From assembly GCF_009765995.1 (NCBI RefSeq), contig NZ_LMUI01000024.1:73882-137881 (forward strand): DNA of 64,000 bases, given 5' to 3'. The notes under the pieces are model-generated. The model worked only from the letters and a program-made list of their open reading frames with translations, was not told where the DNA came from and ran no database searches. Position numbers and translations under genes: made by a program. Origin of the DNA: Methylocapsa sp. S129 (GTDB lineage: Bacteria; Pseudomonadota; Alphaproteobacteria; Rhizobiales; Beijerinckiaceae). Positions 43,127-52,394 of the stretch are shown piece after piece (the first letter of the stretch is position 1; each line of letters begins with the position of its first letter).

Positions 43127-44353
43127 ATGCTCCTTTGCGAAACGCCCAAACTTTCCCGCCGCGCGCTTCTGACAGCGGGCGGCGCGCTTTACGCCTGGGC
43201 GCATATCCCGTCTTTCGCCAGGGCCGCCGATGCGCGCGATCCCCGTCTTGTTGTGATGATCTTGCGCGGCGCGCTCGACGGCCTCTCCGCCTTGGCCCCG
43301 ATCGGCGATCCTGATTATGCCGCGCTGCATGGCGAACTGGCGCTGCAATGGGCGGGCGCTCATCCCGCTCTCGCGCTCAATTCCTTCTTTGGCCTCAATC
43401 CCGCCATGCCGAATTTTGCGCGCCTCTATGGCGCGAAACAGGCGATCGCCGTGCATGCCTGCGCGACGAATTACCGCGAACGCTCGCATTTCGACGGACA
43501 GGACGTGCTCGAAAGCGGCATGCCCGGCCCCGGCCAGGTGCAAAGCGGCTGGCTCAACCGCGCGATCGCGGCGCTCCCCAAAGGCGAGCGCGTTGCCGAG
43601 CGCGGCGGTCTCGCGGTCGGCGCCACGCCGCCGCTGGTGTTGCGCGGGGCCGCGCCGATTCTCGGCTGGGCGCCGTCCGGATTAACCGCGCCGACCGACG
43701 ATCTGACCGCCCGGTTGATGGACCTCTATTCCCATCGCGATCCCGCCTTGGCGGCGGCGCTGCGGGCGGGCATCGACGCCGACCATATGGCGACGAAAAA
43801 CGGCATGGATGGGATCAAGCCGGGCGGCGACATCGCTTTGGCCATGCGCAAGGCGGCTGAAGGGGCGGCGCGGTTGATCAGCGCCGATGACGGACCTCGC
43901 GTCGCCGCGCTCGCCTTCGACGGCTGGGATACGCATGTCAACGAGGGGGGCGCCACTGGACGCCTCGCGCAATTGCTCGGCGGTCTCGACGGCGCGATCG
44001 CGGCGTTCGAGACGGAAATGGGTCCGCGCTGGAAGGACACCGTGATCGTCGCCGCCACGGAGTTCGGGCGCACCGTGCATATCAACGGCACGACGGGCAC
44101 CGATCACGGCACGGGCACGGTGGCGTTCCTTGCCGGCGGCGCGCTCAATGGCGGGCGCGTCATCGCCGATTGGCCGGGCCTCAAGACTGCGGACCTCTAT
44201 GAGAATCGCGACCTCAAGCCGACGACCGATCTGCGCGCGGTGCTCAAAGGCCTGCTGGCCGATCAATTCGGCCTGTCCGCGGATGCGCTGGGGCGGACGG
44301 TGTTTCCAGACACATTGGGCGTGAAGCCGATGAACGGGCTGCTGGCGGCGTAA
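43127..44353 (+). CDS. DUF1501 domain protein, Tat-exported
   Basis: A 408-residue protein with an N-terminal twin-arginine type signal (LSRRALLTAGGALYAWAH). The body resembles the sulfatase/alkaline phosphatase fold of DUF1501: DPRLVVMILRGALDGLSALAP, then HACATNYRERSHFDGQDVLE, VAALAFDGWDTHVNEGGATG and TVIVAATEFGRTVHINGTTGTDHGTG, whose last His lies in the family's TDHG motif. It is probably exported folded to the periplasm and works with the preceding DUF1800 protein. Confidence 0.92.
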   Translation: MLLCETPKLSRRALLTAGGALYAWAHIPSFARAADARDPRLVVMILRGALDGLSALAPIGDPDYAALHGELALQWAGAHPALALNSFFGLNPAMPNFARLYGAKQAIAVHACATNYRERSHFDGQDVLESGMPGPGQVQSGWLNRAIAALPKGERVAERGGLAVGATPPLVLRGAAPILGWAPSGLTAPTDDLTARLMDLYSHRDPALAAALRAGIDADHMATKNGMDGIKPGGDIALAMRKAAEGAARLISADDGPRVAALAFDGWDTHVNEGGATGRLAQLLGGLDGAIAAFETEMGPRWKDTVIVAATEFGRTVHINGTTGTDHGTGTVAFLAGGALNGGRVIADWPGLKTADLYENRDLKPTTDLRAVLKGLLADQFGLSADALGRTVFPDTLGVKPMNGLLAA

Positions 44354-44383
44354 ACCTGCGAACACTTTGCTGAAAAGCGCTGA

Positions 44384-44794
44384 CTATGGATGCAGCGCGG
44401 CGCCCTTCGTCGCCTTGTCGACATCCTTTTTCGGTCCCCGCAGCGCGACGCCCACAAGATCGGGTGCGTCCGCCGGCTCCGCCCGGAACGCCGCGCGATT
44501 GGCCGCGTCGTGCCCGGTGGAGAACATCGCCCTGACATAGACGGCGCGGGTCAGGCCGCGCTCGATGCCGGCGCGCCAGGCGCGCTGCAACGCCTCGGGC
44601 CCGGCTGCGAAGATCAGCATGGGCTGGCCGAGCAGCCGGGCGTGCCGGCGGCCCACCGAATCTTCATAGGGGTCGCCCATCGCCTCCGGCGCCGCCCCGG
44701 CAATGCCCGTCGCGAGGAAAGCCGTCACATTCAGCTTCTGCCAGACCGGGAGATCGTCCAGCACCAGAATCGCTACCTTCGTATCAAAAATCAT
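44384..44794 (-). CDS. DUF2000 family protein
   Basis: About 136 residues; I chose the ATG at 44794 (IFDTKVAILVLDDLPVWQKL), with AGG nine bases upstream, because the family begins just there. Other motifs are LNVTAFLATGIAGAAPEAMG and GQPMLIFAAGPEALQRAWRAG. DUF2000 has a peptidyl-tRNA hydrolase 2-like fold, but its activity is unknown. It follows the AraC-type gene closely (frames separated by under 40 bases), a common pairing, so the regulator probably controls it. Confidence 0.85.
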   Translation of the reverse strand: MIFDTKVAILVLDDLPVWQKLNVTAFLATGIAGAAPEAMGDPYEDSVGRRHARLLGQPMLIFAAGPEALQRAWRAGIERGLTRAVYVRAMFSTGHDAANRAAFRAEPADAPDLVGVALRGPKKDVDKATKGAALHP

Positions 44795-44831
44795 GTCCAT
44801 CGCCTGCGTGATCCCCATTGGGAACCGCAGT

Positions 44832-45770
44832 TCAGCCGATGTCGGCCCCATTGTCTGGAACGCCCGTGCAGCAGGCGCGGTAGGCGGCCGGCGTCAGGCC
44901 GTAGCTTCGGCGGAACCAGCGGCCGAGATGGCTCTGGTCGGCGAAGCCGCAGGCCGCCGCGACGGCGGCCGGTCTTTCTCCGCCCGCCAGCATGGCGCGG
45001 GCGCGCAGCAAGCGAATTTGCACGAGATAGGCGTGCGGCGAAGCGCCATAGGCTGCGCGGAAGGCGCGCGCGAGCTGGAAGCGATCGGCGGCGCCCGCCG
45101 CCCGCGCGAGCGCGTCGGCGCCGATATCTCGATCCATTTCGTCGTGCAGCCGCTCGCGCGCCCGCCGCGCCACGGGCGCATCGTTTTGCGCGGTCGCGCG
45201 CCGCTCGGGGCGGCCGAGATGGCGCCGCAGCAGCCGCAGGACCGCGTCCAGCGCCGCATCGCGCGCCAGCCGCCCGGCGGGCTCTGCAAGGGCGCTACAG
45301 GCCGCGCGGACCGCGCCGCCGAGCGCGGCGTCATCGGACAGGGTGGCCCGGAAGGCCGGATCGCCGCCCGGCGCGCCGGCGAGGCCGGCCCGCAACCAGG
45401 CTGGCGGAAGATACAGCATACTGTAAGCGAAGCCGCCGGCGTTTCCCGCTTGCCCGTCATGCATCTCTCCCGGCTCGATCAGGATGACGCGCCCTGGCGT
45501 GCTGCGCTGGCGAGCGCCGCGGCAGAAGAAATCCTGCACGCCGCGATCGGTGACGCCGACCAGCCAATCGTCATGGCGATGCAAATCATAGGCGTGGCCG
45601 GCAAAACGCGCGCGGATCGCCTCCACACCGCTCGCGCCGTCGCGCGTGAAACGGATGCGGTCGGGCGGCGCATTGATCCCGGCGGGCGGCGCGGTCAATG
45701 CGGGAAAGGCTCGGATAGGATCATGGCGCACCCAGCATAGTGGAATCGACCGAGGCGGAAAATTGCGCAA
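44832..45770 (-). CDS. AraC-family transcriptional regulator
   Basis: A 312-residue regulator. The N-terminal cupin-like sensing domain has YDLHRHDDWLVGVTDRGVQ and ILIEPGEMHDGQAGN. The C-terminal double helix-turn-helix has IGADALARAAGAADRFQLAR, GASPHAYLVQIRLLRARAML and AAACGFADQSHLGRWFRRSYG, with the typical ending LTPAAYRACC. It lies directly upstream of the DUF2000 gene and may also regulate itself. The inducer is unknown. Confidence 0.93.
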   Translation of the reverse strand: MRNFPPRSIPLCWVRHDPIRAFPALTAPPAGINAPPDRIRFTRDGASGVEAIRARFAGHAYDLHRHDDWLVGVTDRGVQDFFCRGARQRSTPGRVILIEPGEMHDGQAGNAGGFAYSMLYLPPAWLRAGLAGAPGGDPAFRATLSDDAALGGAVRAACSALAEPAGRLARDAALDAVLRLLRRHLGRPERRATAQNDAPVARRARERLHDEMDRDIGADALARAAGAADRFQLARAFRAAYGASPHAYLVQIRLLRARAMLAGGERPAAVAAACGFADQSHLGRWFRRSYGLTPAAYRACCTGVPDNGADIG

Positions 45771-45795
45771 GCGCTCCCATCCGCCACGCCCGGCT

Positions 45796-46254
45796 TCACA
45801 GCGCGAGTTTATAGCCTTCGTGGCTCGCTTTGAACCCGAGCCGTTCGTAGAAACGATGCGCGTCAGGACGGCTCTTGTCTGTCGTCAGTTGAACGAGAGC
45901 GCAGCCGCGCGACCGGCACTCGGCGATCGCCCAATCCATCATTTGCCGGCCGAGACCGGCGTTGCGGCAATCGGCGGCGATGCGAACCGCTTCGATCTGT
46001 CCGCGCCATGCGCCTCGCCTGGCGAGCCCCGGAATGAAAGAAAGCTGGAGCGTTCCGATGATGCGGTCGTCGATCACAGCGACGACGAGCCATTGATTGG
46101 GATCGGCTTCAATGGCTTGAAAAGCGGCTGAATAGTCCGGATGCAACGGCAAGCTCGCATCGTCGCGCTGACGCCCCAATTGATCGTTGGCGATCAGAGC
46201 GATGATTGCGGGTAGGTCAGACGAGCGCGCGGCGCGGATCAGGACGCTTTTCAT
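45796..46254 (-). CDS. GNAT-family N-acetyltransferase
   Basis: A 152-residue acetyl-CoA dependent transferase. Features in order: IRAARSSDLPAIIALIAND at the start, the beta-strand WLVVAVIDDRIIGTLQLSFI, the acetyl-CoA loop RIAADCRNAGLGRQMMDWAI (Q/R-x-x-G-x-G/A) and C-terminal HRFYERLGFKASHEGYKLAL. Length and layout are normal. The substrate cannot be told. Confidence 0.92.
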   Translation of the reverse strand: MKSVLIRAARSSDLPAIIALIANDQLGRQRDDASLPLHPDYSAAFQAIEADPNQWLVVAVIDDRIIGTLQLSFIPGLARRGAWRGQIEAVRIAADCRNAGLGRQMMDWAIAECRSRGCALVQLTTDKSRPDAHRFYERLGFKASHEGYKLAL

Positions 46255-46470
46255 CGCCAGATGATTGCCGAGATGATTTGTTCTTGTCCAATGCCCTTTG
46301 GTCTGGCGCGGAAATCATGAGAAAATGAGGGCGTTCCGCCCATAACGGCCCGCAAAAGATATCTCTTCGCCTTGGCGCGCGCGCGTCGCGCCGACTTTGG
46401 TCCGCGGGCGCTGGCAACCGAAAGCCCGCGGCCGCGTTGATGTCCGGATTCCTCTTCATCCGGCGAGAGC

Positions 46471-47904
46471 ATGGATCCGGGCCTCCTCACCACAAATATC
46501 CCCGCGCGCCTGGAGCGCCTGCCTTGGGGGCGGTTCCATACGCTCGTGGTCGCGGCCCTCGGCATCACCTGGATTCTCGATGGGCTTGAGGTGACGTTGG
46601 CCGGCTCGGTGGCTGGCGCATTGAAGGCGAGCCCGGCGCTTGGCTTTTCCGATCCGGAAATCGGCCTGGCCGGCAGCGCCTATCTCTTTGGCGCGGTGGT
46701 CGGCGCGCTTTTTTTCGGATGGCTGACCGATCGCCTCGGGCGCAGAAAACTGTTCTTCATCACCATCGCTGTCTATCTCACTGCGACCGCGCTGACGGGC
46801 GCCTCGTGGAGCGCCTGGAGCTTTTTTCTTTTCCGCTTTCTCACCGGCGCCGGCATCGGCGGCGAATATGCCGCGATCAATTCGACGATCCAGGAACTCG
46901 TTCCCGCGCGCTATCGCGGTTTTACCGATCTGGTCATCAATGGCAGCTTCTGGGTGGGCGCGGCGCTCGGCGCGCTCGTCGCGGTCGCGCTTTTGAACCC
47001 CGCTCTCGTCGATCCCGAGACCGGCTGGCGGCTCGCCTTTCTCGTCGGCGCGGCTCTTGGCGTGATCGTCTTTGTCATGCGGATGTGGATCCCGGAGAGC
47101 CCGCGCTGGCTGATCATTCACGGACGCGCGGCCGAGGCGGAAGCAGCGGTCGGCGAGATCGAGGCGCGCTTTCGCCGCGCCGGCGCCGAGCTTGCGCCGG
47201 TCGAAGACGGCGCCGGCATCCGGTTGCGCTGGCGTTCCCACACGCCAATTTTAGAAGTGTTCGATACATTGTTCAGAAAATATCGGCTGCGCACTTTGGT
47301 CGGCCTCGCGCTGATGGCGGCGCAGGCGTTTTTCTACAACGCGATATTCTTCACTTACGCGCTGGTTCTCACCAAATTCTATTCTGTCGACGCCGGTCGC
47401 GTCGGCTGGTACATCCTGCCCTTTGCCGCCGGCAATTTCCTCGGACCCGTGGTCCTCGGGCGCCTTTTCGACACGCTGGGCCGGCGCCGGATGATCTCGA
47501 TCACCTATGCTCTGTCCGGTCTGCTGCTGGTCGGCTGCGGCGCGCTGTTCGAGCAGAACCTGCTGACGGCGTTCACGCAAACGCTCGGCTGGATGATCGT
47601 CTTCTTCTTCGCTTCGCCCGCCGCCAGCGCCGCTTACCTGACCGTCAGCGAGACCTTCCCGATCGAAATTCGCGCGGTGACGATCGCCATTTTCTATGCG
47701 ATCGGCACGGGGATCGGCGGCGTCGCCGCGCCCTTCATTTTCGGCAAGCTGATCGAGAGCGGCTCCCGCCAGAGCGTCTTTGCAGGTTACGCCGTCGCGG
47801 CCGCATTGATGCTCGGCGCCGCCATCATCGCCGCGCTTTTCGCCGTGCGGGCCGAACGCAAATCGCTCGAAGACGTCGCGACGCCGCTGTCGGCGGCGTC
47901 CTGA
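46471..47904 (+). CDS. MFS transporter, sugar/aromatic acid:H+ symporter type
   Basis: A 477-residue major facilitator protein with about twelve membrane helices. Loop signatures are FFGWLTDRLGRRKLFFITIA (motif A between helices 2 and 3), TGAGIGGEYAAINSTIQELVP, and MWIPESPRWLIIHGRAAEAE, whose PESPRWL is typical of the sugar porter and related families. The second half repeats motif A as GRLFDTLGRRRMISITYALS. The substrate cannot be assigned from sequence. No neighbouring enzyme suggests one. Confidence 0.93.
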   Translation: MDPGLLTTNIPARLERLPWGRFHTLVVAALGITWILDGLEVTLAGSVAGALKASPALGFSDPEIGLAGSAYLFGAVVGALFFGWLTDRLGRRKLFFITIAVYLTATALTGASWSAWSFFLFRFLTGAGIGGEYAAINSTIQELVPARYRGFTDLVINGSFWVGAALGALVAVALLNPALVDPETGWRLAFLVGAALGVIVFVMRMWIPESPRWLIIHGRAAEAEAAVGEIEARFRRAGAELAPVEDGAGIRLRWRSHTPILEVFDTLFRKYRLRTLVGLALMAAQAFFYNAIFFTYALVLTKFYSVDAGRVGWYILPFAAGNFLGPVVLGRLFDTLGRRRMISITYALSGLLLVGCGALFEQNLLTAFTQTLGWMIVFFFASPAASAAYLTVSETFPIEIRAVTIAIFYAIGTGIGGVAAPFIFGKLIESGSRQSVFAGYAVAAALMLGAAIIAALFAVRAERKSLEDVATPLSAAS

Positions 47905-48024
47905 TTCGGACCCGGCTCTCGATTGCTTGAAAGCGTGCGCGATTTGGGAAAAGCCGGCGTCCACGTTTTCGCCGTGCGCTCCAGGCGCCGCGGCGCTTTC
48001 AATAGCGTTTCGATCTCGCCGTTG

Positions 48025-48654
48025 TTACGAAGAGACGGCCCGCAAGTGGGGCGTGGGCGCGCCGCCGGCCGTTGGTCTGCCTGGAGGCTCCGATTTTGCG
48101 GGCTTCTGCGGGCCGCGCCATGGGCGGCCTCTCGCGCCTTCGCCATCAGCCAGGCGCTTTATGAACGTCAGACAGCCGTGCGATTGAGCTTCCGTGGATT
48201 CGCGGCGCAATTCGATGATTTGCTTGTCGTTGGTTTCCGCCCGCTGCACCTGCGGCAGAAAGCCGCCGCCCCAATCGATGACGACTTTCGCGATCAGTTC
48301 GGAAAGCTCGGGGCGTTCCCCCAATTCGTAAACGATGGGTTCCGCCTCGATCCTATCCCGCTTTGAGGCGCCGGGTGTGGAGAATATTTCCGGTCGCTTC
48401 GATAGGACGCCGTAGATCCCGACGAACAGGGTCTCCTCATCGGGCGTTACGACAAACGACGCCCAGAATTTCGCGTGTCCGATTATTTTTTCCGCCCGCG
48501 CGCTCTGACGCGATTGGTGCGCCATGAAGTCGTCATAGCTGTCGCGCCACAGCTTGTAAGGCGCGAAGTCGCGGTCCGCGCCGGCGCCTTGATGGCGGAG
48601 AAGGCGAACGTTCCGGGGATCGATCTCCGCCGCTTCGAGAAGAGCATTGAACAT
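48025..48654 (-). CDS. Conserved hypothetical protein (possibly nuclease-associated)
   Basis: A soluble protein of about 209 residues; the ATG at 48654 was chosen, with an in-frame TTG three codons upstream. The N-terminal FNALLEAAEIDPRNVRLLRHQG and YKLWRDSYDDFMAHQSRQSAR, and the middle AKFWASFVVTPDEETLFVGIYGV, resemble a module sometimes found ahead of GIY-YIG or HNH nuclease domains. No such domain is seen in the remaining C-terminus, which has IAKVVIDWGGGFLPQVQRAET and a low-complexity Pro/Gly tail. Function unknown. Confidence 0.65.
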   Translation of the reverse strand: MFNALLEAAEIDPRNVRLLRHQGAGADRDFAPYKLWRDSYDDFMAHQSRQSARAEKIIGHAKFWASFVVTPDEETLFVGIYGVLSKRPEIFSTPGASKRDRIEAEPIVYELGERPELSELIAKVVIDWGGGFLPQVQRAETNDKQIIELRRESTEAQSHGCLTFIKRLADGEGARGRPWRGPQKPAKSEPPGRPTAGGAPTPHLRAVSS

Positions 48655-48693
48655 GATCGGCAAAGGAGGTCTCCAGTTTCGCGGGACGGCCGC

Positions 48694-50403
48694 CTAATTC
48701 ACCAAAACCGCGTGATTGCAATTGACGCCCATCACCCATGTGTCGGCGTTGCCGAGGCCGACGCCGAGCGTGCCGAGCAGACTGGCGAGAACCTGGTCGA
48801 TCGGGCTCACCGCCGCCGCCGCCACGCCCGCCACGGTTTGCGAGAGATTGGCGGGCACCAACAGCGGCAGCCCGATCACGTTGACGGTCAAGTGCAGGCC
48901 GCCGATGAGGCTCGAGAGCAGCGAGGAGATGTAATCGGTCGTCGACACCGTTTGCTTCGTGCCGGCGCTGATCTGCGCGGCGGTGAACGTCACCGGCGTC
49001 GCCTGCATATTGGCGATCGATGCTGTGGCCGATCCCGTGACCGTCACCAGTCCCAACACATTGAGGATCGTCGCCGGGCCTGGCGATGGGGCGGTGGTGA
49101 AATCGTTGAATTGGACGTTCGACACATTGCCGATGAACGCGCTGACGATTCCGGGCGTGACGCCGAGCGTCACCGATTCGGCCTGCGTCGACGATGGGCA
49201 TTGGATCGCATTCAATGTCGCCGTGCCGGACGCGATCTCAATATAGATCGGCAGATTGACCGCGACGCCAAGAACCTGGCCGACCGCCACCGTCAGCAGC
49301 ACCCGGGTCTGGGCGGTGTGAACGCTCGCGCCTGCGCTCCCCACCGTCACCCAGCTTGTGCCGACAGGGCGTTCGCCGATCGCCAGTTGCAGGCTTGCGC
49401 TGGCGATGCCCGGCACGCCGGCGTTGAGCGTCGTCGTAATCTGATGCTGCCCATTGGCGACCTGCGCGGCGGCGGAGACGAGATCGAGGGCGGAGACCGC
49501 GGCGCCGATGAGCCCCGTCGAGCCGACCGTATTCTGCGCATAGGGGCCGTAATTGATGAGGGAATTGAGCTGCATCACCGTCGACGAGCTCGCTTCCAGC
49601 GCGGCGATCTGGGTGAGGGCACTAATTTCCGTCGCATTGGAGCCGGAGCTCGCCTGCGCCGCGTCGAGCATGGCGCCGAACACCTGACCGACTGTGACGT
49701 TGGAATTAGCGAGGGAATTATAGGTGACGCCGGTAAGATTGGCGCGGGTCGCCAGCGCGTTGGAGAACGAGAACATGTCGATGTTGGCCGAGACTAGCGA
49801 TTGATAGCTCATCGCGGAAAGCGAAAGACTGCCGCCAAGCAGACTGCCGAGCAGCGAGTTGAGCAATCCGCCATTGACCGTCAAGAGACTGGAGCCGATG
49901 GCGAAGGAGGCGTTGGTCTGCTGCATCGCGACGGCTTGCGCGCCGATGGTCACGCCGCTGCTGCTACTGACCGTGTTCGACGACGTGTTGTTGCTGGAGG
50001 AGGCGAGGGCCCTGAAGACGCCGCTAAAGAACACCGGCGCCGTCGCTTGCGTCGTCACCAGCACCGCATTGGCGCCGCTCGCCTGCGCCTGGAATCTTTG
50101 CGCGGCGGGCGTCGCGCTATTAGCGGAATAGATTCCGGTCGCGACGCTTTGCAGGACGCCGGCGGGATAGCCGTTCAACTGCAGTTCGCTGGTCGCCGTC
50201 TGCTGGGCGGTGGCGAGATTCTGGGCGGCGGCGATGGCCGCAAGATCGGTATAAGTCTGGAGATCGCGCTTCTGGAAGTAGAAAAAACCGATGTCGACCG
50301 CGATCGCGACGAAGCCAAGCAGAATGACGGACAACAGCGCTGTCGCTATGGCGACGGCGCCGCGGCTATCCGCGGCGAAGCGACGACAATGCCTAAGATT
50401 CAT
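48694..50403 (-). CDS. TadG-like pilus-assembly/surface protein
   Basis: A 569-residue protein with a GGGAGG ribosome site. It starts with the Tad pseudopilin-like segment: SRGAVAIATALLSVILLGFVAIAVDIGFFYFQKRDLQTYTDLAA (shown in parts: VAIATALLSVILLGFVAIAV, then DIGFFYFQKRD), a single hydrophobic helix with the conserved Ala/Asp after it. The long remainder is Ala/Ser/Thr/Val-rich and probably extracytoplasmic. TadG proteins help assemble Flp pili. The pair with the TadE gene upstream is normal, but no other tad genes are in the window. Confidence 0.85.
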   Translation of the reverse strand: MNLRHCRRFAADSRGAVAIATALLSVILLGFVAIAVDIGFFYFQKRDLQTYTDLAAIAAAQNLATAQQTATSELQLNGYPAGVLQSVATGIYSANSATPAAQRFQAQASGANAVLVTTQATAPVFFSGVFRALASSSNNTSSNTVSSSSGVTIGAQAVAMQQTNASFAIGSSLLTVNGGLLNSLLGSLLGGSLSLSAMSYQSLVSANIDMFSFSNALATRANLTGVTYNSLANSNVTVGQVFGAMLDAAQASSGSNATEISALTQIAALEASSSTVMQLNSLINYGPYAQNTVGSTGLIGAAVSALDLVSAAAQVANGQHQITTTLNAGVPGIASASLQLAIGERPVGTSWVTVGSAGASVHTAQTRVLLTVAVGQVLGVAVNLPIYIEIASGTATLNAIQCPSSTQAESVTLGVTPGIVSAFIGNVSNVQFNDFTTAPSPGPATILNVLGLVTVTGSATASIANMQATPVTFTAAQISAGTKQTVSTTDYISSLLSSLIGGLHLTVNVIGLPLLVPANLSQTVAGVAAAAVSPIDQVLASLLGTLGVGLGNADTWVMGVNCNHAVLVN

Positions 50404-50431
50404 GCCGGCCTCCCATTGGCAATGGCGCGCT

Positions 50432-50965
50432 TCACGCGCCCCCGTTCAAGACGACGGCTGTCCTGTGGATCGTCGGCGAGGGCAGCGGGAGCAGATTGCT
50501 GAACTGGTAGACGAATGAACCGGACATGTCGTAAGTAATATTCACCTGATAGGTGGATGGACTGGTGCTAACTGTCGCTGACGTCACTGAAATTTTCTTT
50601 GGATCGAGGAAAGTATAAGATCCTATATTGCTGCTGATAAATGTCGTAACTATGCTTGAGCGCTCTGTATCAGACATTCCAGCGACCGACGCCCGAGCAG
50701 CTTCTGCTGCAAGCTCTTGAGTTCCAATGTACGTATTTTCTACTGTAGCGTAACAAATCAATCCAAATATAAGGAGAACGAACATCGGAAAAACTAGCGC
50801 GAATTCTATGGCGCTGGCGCCTCTGACGCTCCTGTCATCGGCCTGATCGGGGGCGGAAGGGTCGAAGAAGATCGCCATCTCGCGCGTCAAAGGCGGAAGG
50901 AAGCTCGGCGCGCCCATCGCGAATTCGTCTGCGGCGTTGCGGCCTTTGTTCCATAACGGCCCCAT
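50432..50965 (-). CDS. TadE-like pilus assembly protein
   Basis: A minor-pilin-like protein of about 177 residues. I chose the ATG at 50965 because GGGAGGAG lies five bases upstream. After about 40 residues of low order comes the TadE signature: RGASAIEFALVFPMFVLLIFGLICYA, with the prepilin-type Ala/Ile-Glu-Phe (E at +5 of the processing site). The rest is a periplasmic beta-rich domain (VTSATVSTSPSTYQVNITYD). Bases of about 50520-50830 are visibly more A+T-rich than neighbouring genes, so codon use is atypical inside this gene. It precedes the TadG gene by 28 bases. Confidence 0.87.
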   Translation of the reverse strand: MGPLWNKGRNAADEFAMGAPSFLPPLTREMAIFFDPSAPDQADDRSVRGASAIEFALVFPMFVLLIFGLICYATVENTYIGTQELAAEAARASVAGMSDTERSSIVTTFISSNIGSYTFLDPKKISVTSATVSTSPSTYQVNITYDMSGSFVYQFSNLLPLPSPTIHRTAVVLNGGA

Positions 50966-51430
50966 GCCTGCTCCTCCCGTTTTACGGATCGGCGTCCGCC
51001 TGCGCCGCGATATTGCGACAAGGGTAGCCGCCGCGATAATCATGCCTCGTTCGGCGTCGGCTGGTTTCCTGTTTCCCCGGCATGCGCCGCAATGGCGGCA
51101 TTGAAGTCAGCATAATAAAAGCAATCTAATATTGTACTAATTTATATCGTCATATAATAGCCCATATCCTGCCCATGAATCGTCATCGTCGCGGCGCACT
51201 GCCCCTCTGACGGCGACATGACGGTCGCGACCGTCGAACAGCAGGCGGCTACAGATGCAGGCTTCCAAACGGTCGCGAAGAGACGCCTCCCCTCTAAATT
51301 AGGCTGGTGAGTCGCAGACGTCTGACGGAAAATACGACGGAGTTTTCAGGGCTTTGCAGGCATGAGTTTTTGTCGCGCCCCGGTAGCCAAAGGGACGGAG
51401 AAAATCGGCCGCAGCGCAGAGGAGTCGGCT
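50966..51430. promoter_or_regulatory. Intergenic region upstream of tadE
   Basis: About 460 bases. It contains an A+T-rich tract at about 51105-51180 that could hold a divergent promoter, and a perfect 16-base palindrome GACGGTCGCGACCGTC at 51220-51235. No gene was recognised. Confidence 0.4.
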
Positions 51431-51763
51431 ATGGAATCAGTCGACGACATCGGAAAGTTGGTCGCACATCTTGAAATCTGTGCGCGAACCGGCGCGGGCG
51501 CACATTTGACGCCCGATTTGGTTGAACGGCTGCTGGTCGCGCTTCGCGCCCATATCGAGGCCGTCGAGCAGTCCCAGCCAGCGTTCGAGGCGCACCCATT
51601 CCAGGTGGTGGCCGTGGTCGCCGAAGGGAGCGCCGAAGAGATTCTGGCGCTTGCCTCCGACGCGTTGATCGCCAGGGCCATATTTGATGAGGCGGCGGAG
51701 TGGCAATCTGGCCGCAAAATCAGATTGAAACACCACGCGCGCGTCCTGGCTGAATCGGCGTAG
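51431..51763 (+). CDS. Hypothetical protein, first member of a paralogous pair
   Basis: About 110 residues, not recognised. I chose the ATG at 51431 because AGAGGAG precedes it by six bases. No signal or membrane helix. It shares with the gene at 52395 a common pattern: GAGAHLTP, then ALRA, FQVVAVVAEGSAEEILALASDALIARAIFDEA and the ending RKIRL ... LAESA. The DALIARAxFxEAxxxxxxRKIRLxH block is nearly identical in both. Helix-rich and acidic with His-containing ends; probably cytoplasmic. Both copies end in LAESA, suggesting a real family. Confidence 0.75.
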   Translation: MESVDDIGKLVAHLEICARTGAGAHLTPDLVERLLVALRAHIEAVEQSQPAFEAHPFQVVAVVAEGSAEEILALASDALIARAIFDEAAEWQSGRKIRLKHHARVLAESA

Positions 51764-52394
51764 CGCCCTTTGTTCGAATTGTGAAAGCCGCGCCAGGCCA
51801 ATGGAAAGGCGCATCGCCTGGCGGCGGCTAAAAGTCGCGAAAATCGCCGCCGCTAAGGAAAACCCCCGCCGCCAAGCCTGCGGTGAAACTTTATGGTAAA
51901 CATTTTGTAACACCTTTGCCGTGAAAATTATGCGACATGCCGTGCAATCAATGAGGCTCGTTTGGGGGGCAAAGTCGCCTGCGATTTTCGCCGGCGTCCC
52001 GCGCGGAGAATGAAATCAAGGGAAATTCGCCCCTCTATGCGTCACTTTGCCGCATATCGAAACTAGGGGATTCGCCGTTTTCCGGCTCGTCCCCTCATAC
52101 TATTATCCGATATCGCTGATGTGTCGTTTTGTCGCGCAAACGTTTACTGACTCGGAAGAACGGGCCGCAGGCGTGAAGGCCAATTCTCCCCACGTCGATT
52201 ACGGGAAATGTGTCCGACGCCGCTTAATGTTAGAGAGCCGTTCTGTGTCTCGCTCGATTTCCGCTCCAGTGGAAATCATTCCGATCGTTTACTGAGTGGA
52301 AAGAACGGGTAGCTGAGATGAGGGCCAATTCTCTTCGCGGCGATTCCGGGATTCATAGTCGGCGGCGCTTAACCTTACGGCGGTGTGTCACCTC
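51764..52394. repeat. Long intergenic region with diverged direct repeat (52141-52230 and 52286-52375)
   Basis: About 630 bases without a clear gene before the second paralogue. Two 90-base blocks starting CGTTTACTGA align without gaps; I count 64 of 90 identical, with a period of 145 bases. Both contain GGCCAATTCTC and CGCTTAA. Short frames in both (VKANSPHVDYG and MRANSLRGDSG, each followed by an RRRL stretch) are similar, so the repeat may come from a small duplicated coding sequence or a regulatory leader. The block from 51890 to 52090 is otherwise featureless. Confidence 0.65.

Noticed and set aside
46719-47930. Second frame on the same strand inside the MFS transporter
   Set aside because: The Arg/Asp/His-rich translation is a +1 shadow of the transporter, whose own frame shows clear membrane helices.
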